Of a stretch of 64,000 nt of DNA, positions 1 to 6,947 are shown in pieces (position 1 is the stretch's first letter; every line of letters starts with the position of its first letter). The position numbers and the translations under genes are program-made. The stretch spans positions 6,912,501-6,976,500 of the forward strand of contig NZ_CP114904.1 in assembly GCF_027497215.1 (NCBI RefSeq), in the 5' to 3' direction. The notes beneath the pieces were generated by a model. It worked only from the letters and a program-made list of their open reading frames with translations. It was not told the origin of the DNA and ran no database searches. The DNA comes from Micromonospora sp. WMMD812. GTDB taxonomy: Bacteria > Actinomycetota > Actinomycetes > Mycobacteriales > Micromonosporaceae.

Positions 1-156
1 GAGCAGGGGCCCATCAGGCAGGTCGATCGGTCCGACCTTGAACAGGTACCTCTGCATCTCCTTGTAGACGATCTGGTAGTCCGGCGGGAGCGCCTTGACC
101 CGAGCCACGTGCGCCCGCCACTGCTTCTTGCCCTCGATGATGTCCTGGATGCCCAC
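1..156 (-). CDS. DUF1048 family protein, C-terminal part outside window
   Basis: The reverse strand reads from a GTG at 156 into VGIQDIIEGKKQWRAH and then RVKALPPDYQIVYKEMQRYL, running off the window edge after 52 codons. This resembles the small DUF1048 proteins that commonly sit directly behind PadR regulators. It follows another DUF1048 gene with one base between the stop and this start, so it is the third gene of a padR-DUF1048-DUF1048 operon. The biochemical role of the family is unknown; helical proteins working with the PadR repressor or its target is only a guess. The 3' end cannot be assessed. Confidence 0.75.
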   Translation of the reverse strand, partial: MGIQDIIEGKKQWRAHVARVKALPPDYQIVYKEMQRYLFKVGPIDLPDGPLL

Positions 157-157
157 G

Positions 158-514
158 TCAGTCTCCTAGCCGGCCCAATTTTCGTGCGACGTTCCTGTTC
201 AACTGCTCGCGCCACCGGTCGCGATAGGTGCGGGCGCCCTCTCCGCCGGCCAGCGCCGTACAGAAGCCGGGGATGTCGTCGCCGAGCACCTCGTGGATGC
301 TCTGTCCGTCCGCCGATGCCTCTTCGAGCAGCCCCAGGGCGGCGTCGAGGATCGGCATCAGGTTGCGACCGGTGAAGCCCGCGTAGGGGAAGAGGTGGCC
401 GTTGATCTGTTCCCACGCCGCCTGGTATTCGGCCGGCAATGCCTCCGCCCGGGCCTCGAACACCTTCCATTCCCTGGTGAGATCGCTGCCGGTGATGGTC
501 TCCCAGAAGCTCAT
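158..514 (-). CDS. DUF1048 family protein
   Basis: A 118-residue protein starting MSFWETITGSDLTREW and containing ALPAEYQAAWEQINGHLFPY, the pattern of DUF1048 proteins (small, all-helical, linked to PadR regulators). The ATG at 514 overlaps the padR stop by four bases (ATGA), and a GGAGG ribosome binding site lies inside the padR end, so translation is coupled. It is followed immediately by a second DUF1048 gene. No enzyme motif, signal peptide or membrane segment is visible. Function unknown; the tight coupling argues for a role with the regulator. Confidence 0.8.
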   Translation of the reverse strand: MSFWETITGSDLTREWKVFEARAEALPAEYQAAWEQINGHLFPYAGFTGRNLMPILDAALGLLEEASADGQSIHEVLGDDIPGFCTALAGGEGARTYRDRWREQLNRNVARKLGRLGD

Positions 515-837
515 CTGCCGCCCTCCTTGAGACTGTCGATGCGTGATGAGACGTACTGCCATTTCGCCCAGAACGTCGCGAGTTCCTTGCGCCCGGCGTC
601 GTTGAGCGCGTAGAACTTGCGCGGCGGACCCACCTCGGACGGTCGTTTCGTCACCTGGACGAGTCCGTTCCTCTCCAGTCGCAGCAAGATGGTGTACACC
701 GTCCCCTCGACGACGTCGGCGAAGCCGAACTCGTTCAGCCGGCGCGTGATGGCGTACCCGTAGGTCTCCTCGCGGCCGATGATGTCGAGCACGCAGCCCT
801 CGAGCGTGCCCTTCAGCATCTCCGTCAGGTCGTCCAT
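511..837 (-). CDS. PadR family transcriptional regulator
   Basis: A 108-residue PadR-type winged-helix regulator. The N-terminal domain shows LKGTLEGCVLDIIGREETYG followed by YAITRRLNEFGF, then the wing VEGTVYTILLRLERNGLV and RPSEVGPPRKFYALNDAG, a classic PadR signature. PadR proteins are dimeric repressors that usually control their own operon and a transporter or stress gene. I chose ATG 837 because the upstream part of the long open frame is not PadR-like and contains the palindromic operator. The gene heads an operon with two DUF1048 genes, coupled by ATGA. Autorepression through the palindromes at 861-917 is inferred. Confidence 0.9.
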   Translation of the reverse strand: MDDLTEMLKGTLEGCVLDIIGREETYGYAITRRLNEFGFADVVEGTVYTILLRLERNGLVQVTKRPSEVGPPRKFYALNDAGRKELATFWAKWQYVSSRIDSLKEGGR

Positions 838-860
838 CGCGGCTCCTCTTCGATCCCCCT

Positions 861-917
861 GGTACCTCGTACCACCGGGTACTGCTATACAGTAGCACCG
901 AGTACCGCTATGCGGTA
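861..917. promoter_or_regulatory. Tandem palindromes upstream of padR, probable operator
   Basis: Three inverted repeats lie 24-80 bp upstream of the padR start: GGTAC-CTC-GTACC (861-873), TACTG-CTATA-CAGTA (880-894) and TACCG-CTATG-CGGTA (903-917). The last two share length and centre and start 23 bp apart, about two helical turns. The CTATA core on the reverse strand can also serve as a -10 element, so repressor binding would block the promoter. Autoregulation by the adjacent PadR is inference. Confidence 0.65.
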
Positions 918-1133
918 GCACCAAGTAGCGCGTCGAAGATCCAGAAAACACTGCATCTCGGCGTACGCCTCGGCCAGCATGCCGATGTCGACCGCGCAGC
1001 CACGTAACGTCTCGCAGACGGCCATCGCCTCCAGTTCGCCTGACGGCAGAACACAGCCTTGTTGGTGTCCCGTCCACGTGAGGGTGGCGAAGTTCAGGTC
1101 GGCGTGGCGGATGACCTGACGCCGTCCAATTCA
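885..1133 (-). pseudogene. Relic of an unidentified coding sequence
   Basis: The reverse strand holds an open frame without a convincing start (it opens after a TGA) reading RQVIRHADLNFATLTWTG, then LPSGELEAMAVCETLRG and DIGMLAEAYAEMQ, before running into the padR operator region, where it stops at TAG. The residue pattern and high GC in third positions look like former protein-coding DNA, but I do not recognise the family. It may be the remains of a gene truncated when the padR operon was inserted. No function can be given. Confidence 0.3.
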
Positions 1134-1234
1134 GCTGCCGCCGGGCGGGCTGTCACGTCGCCGAAGACGGTATGTGGCAGCGCGGTGGGGTTGAGGTGTG
1201 GGCGATTCACCCGGTGCGGACGGCCGGGCTGCGC

Positions 1235-1741
1235 TCAGGCGCGTTGACGCTCGTCGCGCTGCCGGACGAGTTCCTCGACTGCACTGGGCAGGGTCGTCTC
1301 GAAGTCGATCAGCTTCGCCCACGTCGGGGTCACGACGATCCGGACCATGCCGCCGTGGTAGAGCGAACGCACCTCTGCCTCCCACTCGACCCGCTGCTCG
1401 GGCGTCATCTCGTAGGTGCTGTTCGTCTTCAGATACTCGTCCGGGATGCCATCGACGAAGTCCAGCTCGGCTCGACCCCGGATGAGCAAGATCTTGGGCG
1501 GGTGCACCTCGGTGTCGATCGTCAGGGCGACCATCGGGTTCTCGCCCAAGGCCCGAAGCTTCGGAGCGTTCGTCGTAGTGCACATGACGATCTCCGAACC
1601 GGTCCAGGTGAAGCCGATCGGGACGTTCCGCGGTGTGCCGTCCTTGGCGACGTAGGCCAAGCGGGTCACGTCGCGGGCCAACAGTTCCTGACTGATCGGT
1701 CGGGTCAGAACCTCGGTGATCTCGTTCGGTTGCACGGTCAT
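1235..1741 (-). CDS. Pyridoxamine 5'-phosphate oxidase-like FMN-binding split-barrel protein
   Basis: A 168-residue protein starting at ATG 1741 with a strong AGGAGG site. It shows the split-barrel pattern RLAYVAKDGTPRNVPIGF, then VMCTTTNAPKLRALGENPMV and TIDTEVHPPKILLIRGRAEL, typical of small pyridoxamine-phosphate-oxidase-like proteins that bind FMN or F420. Such proteins reduce or bind small molecules in the cytoplasm; the substrate cannot be told from sequence. Full length, no signal peptide. It lies 32 bp downstream of the VOC gene in the same orientation and may be co-transcribed with it. Confidence 0.85.
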   Translation of the reverse strand: MTVQPNEITEVLTRPISQELLARDVTRLAYVAKDGTPRNVPIGFTWTGSEIVMCTTTNAPKLRALGENPMVALTIDTEVHPPKILLIRGRAELDFVDGIPDEYLKTNSTYEMTPEQRVEWEAEVRSLYHGGMVRIVVTPTWAKLIDFETTLPSAVEELVRQRDERQRA

Positions 1742-1773
1742 CCCTCCTGTCGTGTGTTGTCCGGACGGACCCG

Positions 1774-2211
1774 TCAGCTGACCTGCTCGGCCAGGCCGAC
1801 GATGATGCCCTCCGGGCCACGGACGTAACAGAGCCGATGGCTGTCGCCGTACTGGACCAGCTCGCCGACGAGTTCGGCGCCGTGGGTGCGCAGGCGGGCG
1901 ACGACGTCCTCGATGTCGTCGACGGCGAACATGATGCGACCCATGCCCAGCGTGTTGGCCGGTGCGTTCTTCGGCTCGGCGCTGATCGCCTTCGGCGTGT
2001 GGAACTTCGTCAGCTCGACCCGGCCGTGGCCGTCCGGGGTCCGCACGACGGCGATGTCCGCTCGGACGCCGTCCAGCCCGACGAGCCGGTCCACCGATTC
2101 ACCCTCGACTGTCGTCTCGCCCTCCAGTTCCATGCCGAGTTCGACGAAGAACGCGATAGCAGCCGCAACGTCGTCGACAACGATGAGGACGTTGTCCATC
2201 CGCACGATCAT
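1774..2211 (-). CDS. VOC (glyoxalase/dioxygenase fold) family protein
   Basis: A 145-residue protein with two beta-alpha-beta-beta-beta modules. The first begins MDNVLIVVDDVAAAIAFFVE and the second MGRIMFAVDDIEDVVARL, ending CYVRGPEGIIVGLAEQV, which is the usual vicinal-oxygen-chelate pattern. The final E of GIIVGLAE is the conserved metal-ligand position. The family includes glyoxalase I, dioxygenases and antibiotic-binding proteins; the substrate is unknown. ATG 2211 has a GGAAGGAG site nine bases upstream. It leads a probable two-gene unit with the flavin split-barrel gene downstream. Confidence 0.85.
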   Translation of the reverse strand: MIVRMDNVLIVVDDVAAAIAFFVELGMELEGETTVEGESVDRLVGLDGVRADIAVVRTPDGHGRVELTKFHTPKAISAEPKNAPANTLGMGRIMFAVDDIEDVVARLRTHGAELVGELVQYGDSHRLCYVRGPEGIIVGLAEQVS

Positions 2212-2439
2212 GGTCGTACTCCTTCCTTGTCACATGGCAGGTCATGGCCGCTGTGTTCCGGGGACGCAGCCAGCGCCCCATTCTCGACATCGCACGCGTG
2301 CCGAGTGTTCCGGGACCTGCGAGCCAACGCGGGAAACCATCGAACACCACGATGATGTGAGCCGACAGCGAGCCGATCGGCCGTCGTAGCTGGGAGTGTG
2401 GATCTACCGGAGACCCCTCTGCTCCCGACGTTCGACACC

Positions 2440-2690
2440 GAGGTGCCGTGAGGCCGGGGCCGGCGCCGTAGACCTTGTCGCCGGACACCCAACCAACCGA
2501 CGGGACTGCGGCGTCGAGTGCGGCCGCGATCATCTGGCGGGCCCGGGCCGGTTTCGTGGCGAACTCGACCTGGTCGGGGACGCCGGCGGCGGTCCGGGCG
2601 TTCGTGCCGGGTCGCCTCGGGTAGGTGGAGCCCGCGGCCGATCAGCGCCTCGCCTGGGGTATGCCGACCCTCAGCCAGCGGGTGCCAGAC
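2440..2690 (-). pseudogene. IS701-family transposase relic (frameshifted)
   Basis: Two reverse-strand frames together give a recognisable piece of an IS701-type transposase: AEGRHTPGEALIGRGLHLPE in one frame and, after a shift near 2580, PDQVEFATKPARARQMIAAA followed by VPSVGWVSGDKVYGAGPGL. In intact relatives this is the D-rich GDEVYGADP catalytic region; here D is replaced (DKVYGAG) and both ends are missing. It marks an old insertion between 2212 and 2764; no terminal inverted repeats or target duplication are visible. The rest of this gap holds nothing I recognise. Confidence 0.65.
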
Positions 2691-2764
2691 GTATCCACGG
2701 CGCTGTGACATATTGCCCACACCCAGGGCCACCGAATCCGACAGCCGATACCTACAGTCGGGCC

Positions 2765-3298
2765 ATGAGCGCCGACCAAGGTGTGCGGGTCTGGCTCCGC
2801 CGGCACGGAGCTGAGCGGATCGCGCATCCCGGGGGCAACCTGTACGCCCACCTATGTCGAGTCAGCGAACGACTCGCCGTGCTTGGCTGCGGCAGTGAAG
2901 TGCGAGCCGCGGGCCTTACCCACGCCGTCTACGGCACCGACGGGTTCGACCTCGCCCTGCTTGATCGGGCCGATCGTGCTGTGCTCCGGGATCTCGTCGG
3001 TGCCGACGCCGAGGAGCTTGTCTATCTGTATGGCGCCTGCGACCGTAGGCGCAGCTGGCGGGAGCTGGCAGAGACCGGCCAGGTGTTCGACCGCTTCGTA
3101 CGTCAGGTGAGAACACCGACTGCGGCTCAACTTCGGTCGCTCACGGACCTGAGCATCGTCAACGAACTGGACGTCATCGAGCACGATCCTGCGGTGGCGG
3201 ACCGGCACGGCGCCTACCTCCGGGAACTGTTCGCCTCTTGGGCTCCACTGGCCTCTGAGCAGGTCATCCACGATGCGCAGCGGGTCTTGCGGCCGTGA
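2765..3298 (+). CDS. DUF6817 domain-containing protein
   Basis: A 177-residue cytoplasmic protein starting MSADQGVRVWLRRHGAERI and containing HPGGNLYAHLCRVSERL, then AAGLTHAVYGTDGFDLALLD. The His-rich spacing (HPGG..L..H, GL.HAVYGT) resembles DUF6817 proteins, which look like HD-domain-related metal sites. Function unknown. I chose ATG 2765 because the upstream extension of the frame crosses the transposase relic. Its stop overlaps the GTG of the next gene by four bases, so it is coupled to the CoaD-like adenylyltransferase; the pair presumably act together on one metabolite. Confidence 0.75.
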   Translation: MSADQGVRVWLRRHGAERIAHPGGNLYAHLCRVSERLAVLGCGSEVRAAGLTHAVYGTDGFDLALLDRADRAVLRDLVGADAEELVYLYGACDRRRSWRELAETGQVFDRFVRQVRTPTAAQLRSLTDLSIVNELDVIEHDPAVADRHGAYLRELFASWAPLASEQVIHDAQRVLRP

Positions 3299-3759
3299 CG
3301 CGCGAACCAGTGGCAGGGCCACGTTCGATACCACGTATCCCCGGTCGCGTACGGGTGCGAGCCGTCTACCCCGGCAGCTTTGATCCCTTCACGGCCGGGC
3401 ATCTGAATGTCTTGAAGCGGGCCCGCGACCTCTTCGACGACGTGGTCGTGCTCGTCGCGGTCAACAGCATCAAGCATCCGGGCACCGACGAAGAGGAGCG
3501 AGCGGCCGCTGTTCGGGCCATTCTGCCGATCGAGTGGACCTCCGTCACCGTTGCGGCCTGGCGTGGGTTGACCTCCACCTACTGCCGTCGCCATGAAGTA
3601 GGAGTGATCGTCCGCGGCGTGCGTAACACCACCGACCTCCGTGCCGAATACCAGCTCGCCGCGATGAATCAGTCGCTGGGCGTCCCCACGGTATTTTTGC
3701 CTGCGCAGCCCGAACTGGCCGCGGTCTCTTCGACTGCGGTGCGCACGCTGGGGAGGTGA
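3295..3759 (+). CDS. CoaD-like nucleotidyltransferase, 3' end apparently frameshifted
   Basis: A 154-residue cytidylyltransferase-fold protein with the pantetheine-phosphate adenylyltransferase landmarks: AVYPGSFDPFTAGHLNVLKR (T/HxGH nucleotide site) and, near the end, AAVSSTAVRTL (the ISSTxxR site). The GTG at 3295 overlaps the DUF6817 stop (GTGA); an internal GTG at 3355 would give the more usual N-terminus. After SSTAVRTLGR the frame stops, while CoaD proteins continue with about 30 more residues. One extra G in the run at 3750-3753 would extend it as LGEVTFVPAAVDRRTLGN, which resembles that missing tail. It is probably a paralogue, not the housekeeping coaD, given the odd neighbour. Confidence 0.7.
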   Translation: MTREPVAGPRSIPRIPGRVRVRAVYPGSFDPFTAGHLNVLKRARDLFDDVVVLVAVNSIKHPGTDEEERAAAVRAILPIEWTSVTVAAWRGLTSTYCRRHEVGVIVRGVRNTTDLRAEYQLAAMNQSLGVPTVFLPAQPELAAVSSTAVRTLGR

Positions 3760-4090
3760 CCTTCGTCCCCGCAGCCGTGGACCGGCGGACCTTGGGGAAC
3801 CCACCAGATAATCCTTCTGTCGTGCTGCTCGCCGTCGCGGACGCTCGACGCGCCGCCAGCCGCCCACCGGAGGCCCCCTCCCCGCCCGCCTTTGCGGGAC
3901 AGCCCGCGCAAGGTCCACGAGCGGTGACCGGTGGCGGCAGCGATGTCTCCGCGAACAGGGGACATGCCGAGCGCCGGAAGGCGGAGATCCCGACAGAATT
4001 CTTCTGGCCTAGCGTCGGATCTGGGACGAGTCGTTCGTAGAACAGGTGAGAGGCGGCCGGAGGAGGCCGCCGGACCGAGGGAGTCATGGG

Positions 4091-4465
4091 ATGCCGCGGT
4101 ACTTGATCTCGTTCAATGACGGCGCGATGGACCACATCCCCGCCGAGGAGATAGCCGACGTGGCCAAGGCCTCGCACGCGGTGGTCCAGGAGGCCGTGAA
4201 CGCCGGCGTGTGGGTGTACGGCGGCGGGCTCGAACGCCAGCGGGCGAGCGTCGTAGCCACGGACGGGGTGGTCACCGACGGCCCCTACCCAGAGACCAAG
4301 GAGGTCATTGGCGGGTTCTCGGTCGTCGACGTGGCCACACGCGAGGAGGCGCTGGCGTGGGCTGCAAGGATCGCCGCCTCGTGCCGCTGCGCGCAAGAGG
4401 TCCGGGAGCTCCTGCCCGACCCCGAACAGGACGCGATGCTCCGCCAGGCCGCCAGGCGGGGCTGA
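4091..4465 (+). CDS. YciI-like protein
   Basis: A 124-residue YciI-superfamily protein: MPRYLISFNDGAMDHIPAEE at the start, VYGGGLERQRASVVATDG in the middle, then the typical GPYPETKEVIGGFSVVDV and EEALAWAARIAA. In actinomycetes such ferredoxin-like proteins are often partners of ECF sigma factors of the SigJ type, but none is adjacent here. ATG 4091 is preceded by a GAGGGAG site. Cytoplasmic, no membrane segment. Catalytic function is not established for the family. It stands alone, flanked by pseudogene material on both sides. Confidence 0.85.
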   Translation: MPRYLISFNDGAMDHIPAEEIADVAKASHAVVQEAVNAGVWVYGGGLERQRASVVATDGVVTDGPYPETKEVIGGFSVVDVATREEALAWAARIAASCRCAQEVRELLPDPEQDAMLRQAARRG

Positions 4466-4544
4466 TGTCCCGACGACGTGTCATCGAGGAAGAAGTCCGT
4501 GGTGGCGGCTGCGCTGCCGAGCACGCGGGGCAGTCCCGCCACTG

Positions 4545-4761
4545 TCAGTCGAGGTCGAGGTCGAGGTCGAGGTCGAGGTCGAGGTCGAGGTCGAGGTAGG
4601 CGGGGTCGTGGTCGGAGCCGTCGCCGCTGATCTGGGTGCGGGTCTGGTAGGTCGTTCAGGTCGCCGGTGACCACGATGCGGCGGGTCTGCTCACGGACCA
4701 GCCGCTCGATGCGCGAGACGCTACCGCCACACCCGTCCGGGCGGGCGTCAACCATCAGCAA
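4545..4761 (-). pseudogene. Endonuclease/exonuclease/phosphatase family relic
   Basis: The reverse strand reads RLVREQTRRIVVTGDLND, the metal-binding GDxND block of the endonuclease/exonuclease/phosphatase (EEP) fold, and after a one-base shift near 4655 YQTRTQISGDGSDHDPAYL, the catalytic SDHDP block that normally lies more than 50 residues later. The piece between and most of the N-terminus are gone. The C-terminus has become (LD)n, encoded by eight copies of a hexanucleotide before TGA at 4545-4547. Clearly a deletion remnant; no function expected. Confidence 0.7.
4548..4595. repeat. (GTCGAG)8 hexanucleotide tandem repeat
   Basis: Eight perfect copies of GTCGAG in 48 bp. On the reverse strand it encodes alternating Leu-Asp at the end of the EEP relic. 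It probably expanded by replication slippage; copy number is likely variable between strains. Not a CRISPR: there are no spacers. Confidence 0.9.
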
Positions 4762-4830
4762 GCCGCCAATTGCGGATCACGCGCCTGTCCCGGCGCCCCC
4801 GAAGGGGTCGGCCATTGGCCGTAGAGTCCG

Positions 4831-5583
4831 CTATTCGTACGGGTCAGCGGGTGCGGTGACCACCTGCCAAGACTCGACCTGGATGTAGGGGATTTCCTCG
4901 TCGTTGATGGGGTCACGTCCGCGTCGGTCCGTGTAGCGGCCGACGACCTGGATCCAGGTGTCGTTGGCGAGGCTGGTAGGGGTGTCTCCGGTCATGCCGA
5001 GTTTGACGGGGCGGCCGTCAGCGGCGCAGCAGGAGAGGATGATCCGGGCGAGAATCGGTTGCTTGTCGGGGCCGGGTGTGATGAAGCCGGTGAGTTGGAT
5101 GCGGCGGTCGCCGATCGACTGGCCGTTGTCGAACATGGCGCGGGCGGCGTAGTCGAAGAGGCTGGTCTTCGCCGGGTCGCCGGCGGGCAGCGGCGGGTAC
5201 TCGTAGTCCTCGGTAGCGGTCAGTGCGGTGCCGGCCTGACCAGCGGCGTACGAGCCGAGGGCGGGCGGGACGACCATGAGGAGCCCGACGACGGGCAGCA
5301 GTAGAAGCCAGGCCACTCGTGGTTCGTGGTGAGAGTGCGCGTGGCCAGTGTCTGGTCGGTCCGCCGGCTCGGCGGTGGCTTCGTCCGCCTCTGTGGGGGC
5401 GAAGACGGGTCGGAGTTCGTACCAGAGGGTCATCACGGCGGCGGCGATGAGCACGAGGCTCGCGGCGATGAGGAAGGGGCGCAGTCCTTCCTTGACGTAG
5501 CGCAGGTACAGGTCGGTCATGGTGGCGCGCAGGACGGCACCGCCGAAGAGGATCATGACGCAGGCCTGGGCTTGGCGGTTCAC
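4831..5583 (-). CDS. TIGR03943 family membrane protein
   Basis: A 250-residue protein starting at GTG 5583 (VNRQAQACVMILFGGAVLR), overlapping the permease stop by four bases. Two N-terminal membrane helices (about residues 7-24 and 40-55), a charged stretch with HAHSHHEP, a third helix near 95-115, then a long outer domain with TGFITPGPDKQPILARIILS-CCAADGRP and IQVVGRYTD near the C-terminus. This is the TIGR03943 pattern (YcgQ-like), nearly always paired with a DUF318 permease as here. The CC pair and the His cluster suggest metal or thiol chemistry, unproven. Transport cargo unknown. Confidence 0.85.
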   Translation of the reverse strand: MNRQAQACVMILFGGAVLRATMTDLYLRYVKEGLRPFLIAASLVLIAAAVMTLWYELRPVFAPTEADEATAEPADRPDTGHAHSHHEPRVAWLLLLPVVGLLMVVPPALGSYAAGQAGTALTATEDYEYPPLPAGDPAKTSLFDYAARAMFDNGQSIGDRRIQLTGFITPGPDKQPILARIILSCCAADGRPVKLGMTGDTPTSLANDTWIQVVGRYTDRRGRDPINDEEIPYIQVESWQVVTAPADPYE

Positions 5584-6671
5584 AACAGCACCATCCCGGT
5601 GAGGGCGGCCACGCCGACCGCGACGGCGAAGGTCGCGGGTGCGAAGCGGGCGGTGAAGCGTCGGCCGAAGATGCCGGCCTGCATGGCGATCAGTTTGAGG
5701 TCGACCATGGGACCGACCACCAGGAAGGCGAGCCGGGAGGTGAGCGAGAACTGGGACAGCGACGCGGCGACGAAGGCGTCGGCTTCGGAGCAGATGGACA
5801 GCAGCACGGCGAGTGCCGCCAGGGCGAGGACCGAGAGAACCGGCTGGTCGGCGAGGATCTGCAGCCATCGCTCGGGCACCAGGACGTTGATGCTCGCTGC
5901 GGCGGCCGCGCCGATTACGAGGAACCCGCCGGCGTGGACGACGTCGTGACGTACGGCTGACCAGAACGCCTGGCCGCGGGGGAGGCTGTCGAGGTCGGGC
6001 CGGTGGGGTAGCCGAATCCAGTCGGCACGGCCCAGGCGCAGCCAGAGCCAGCCCATCGCCATGGCGACGATGAGACTGGCGACGGCGCGGCCGACCACCA
6101 TCTCGGGGTTGTTGGGGAACGCGACCGCGGTGGCGGCGAGCACGATGGGGTTGATCGCCGGGGCGGCGAGCAGGAAGGCCAGTGCGGCGGCGGGGGTCAC
6201 GCCGCGTCGGATGAGGGATCCGGCAATCGGAACGGCGCCGCATTCGCAGCCGGGCAGGACGACGCCGGCGGCGCTGGCCACGGGAACGGCGAGGGCAGGG
6301 TGCCGGGGGAGGGCGCGGGCCCAGAAGGACCGGGGCACGAAGACCGCGATGACCGCGGAGAGCAGGACGCCGAAGACGAGGAACGGGACGGCCTGCACCA
6401 TCACGGAGACGAAGACCGTCGTCCAGGTCGCGAGGGCTGGCGCGGAGAGCAGATCGGTCAGTTGGCTGCTCATGACGAGCAGGAGGATCAGCAGCGCGGC
6501 GAGAACCTCGACCGAGCCGATCCGGTAGGCCGGTGACGCGGTTTCGTTGCGCGGATCGTCCCCCGCGGGACCACGCCGCTCGCCGATCGCCGGGGACGGC
6601 CCTGATCGGCCGTCACCGGCTGAGGCCATTCGCTCGGGTGCGGTCACGCTGACTCCGTTCCTGTCCCTCAT
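5580..6671 (-). CDS. Permease, DUF318/PF03773 (YraQ/YcgR-like)
   Basis: A 363-residue integral membrane protein. After about 55 hydrophilic residues come around eight helices, with ALPRHPALAVPVASAAGVVL, PGCECGAVPIAGSLIRRGV and ALAFLLAAPAINPIVLAATA, the CECG motif and proline-rich re-entrant segments typical of PF03773 permeases, and a repeat in the C-terminal half (CSEADAFVAASL). Members include ArsP and YcgR-type proteins; substrate here is not known. It is translationally coupled to the TIGR03943 gene. ATG 6671 has an AGGA site and overlaps the end of a short upstream open frame of uncertain reality. No Zur-like box is visible upstream. Confidence 0.85.
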   Translation of the reverse strand: MRDRNGVSVTAPERMASAGDGRSGPSPAIGERRGPAGDDPRNETASPAYRIGSVEVLAALLILLLVMSSQLTDLLSAPALATWTTVFVSVMVQAVPFLVFGVLLSAVIAVFVPRSFWARALPRHPALAVPVASAAGVVLPGCECGAVPIAGSLIRRGVTPAAALAFLLAAPAINPIVLAATAVAFPNNPEMVVGRAVASLIVAMAMGWLWLRLGRADWIRLPHRPDLDSLPRGQAFWSAVRHDVVHAGGFLVIGAAAAASINVLVPERWLQILADQPVLSVLALAALAVLLSICSEADAFVAASLSQFSLTSRLAFLVVGPMVDLKLIAMQAGIFGRRFTARFAPATFAVAVGVAALTGMVLL

Positions 6672-6898
6672 CGTTCCTGGCAGGCCAACTTCTCGACCTC
6701 GGCGCGGGGCAGGCCGAGGGCGGCCGCCCGCCGGTCGATGCGAAGGTGCCTCGCCGGGGAAGAGCCGGCTGCGCGCCGGCCAATTGTATCGGCCGCTCGA
6801 TGCCTATTTATGTAGGTTCGGGCGGCTTCGAACAGGCGCGGTTGGCCAGAGTGGAGACTGCAGCTCGCGAGGGGCCGGAGCTGCCAGGTGAAGACGCT

Positions 6899-6929
6899 GG
6901 AGCCCGTTCCCTGATCGGGAACGGGCTCC
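6899..6929 (-). terminator. Hairpin downstream of the subtilase gene
   Basis: A perfect 13-bp stem (GGAGCCCGTTCCC / GGGAACGGGCTCC) with a 5-nt loop, 19 bp after the S8 peptidase stop. No long T-run follows, as is usual for actinomycete terminators. Confidence 0.8.
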
Positions 6930-6947
6930 ACCATCGGCTGGACGCGG

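Noticed and set aside
4548..4595. CRISPR-like array
   Set aside because: Perfect 6-bp units without spacers: a simple repeat.
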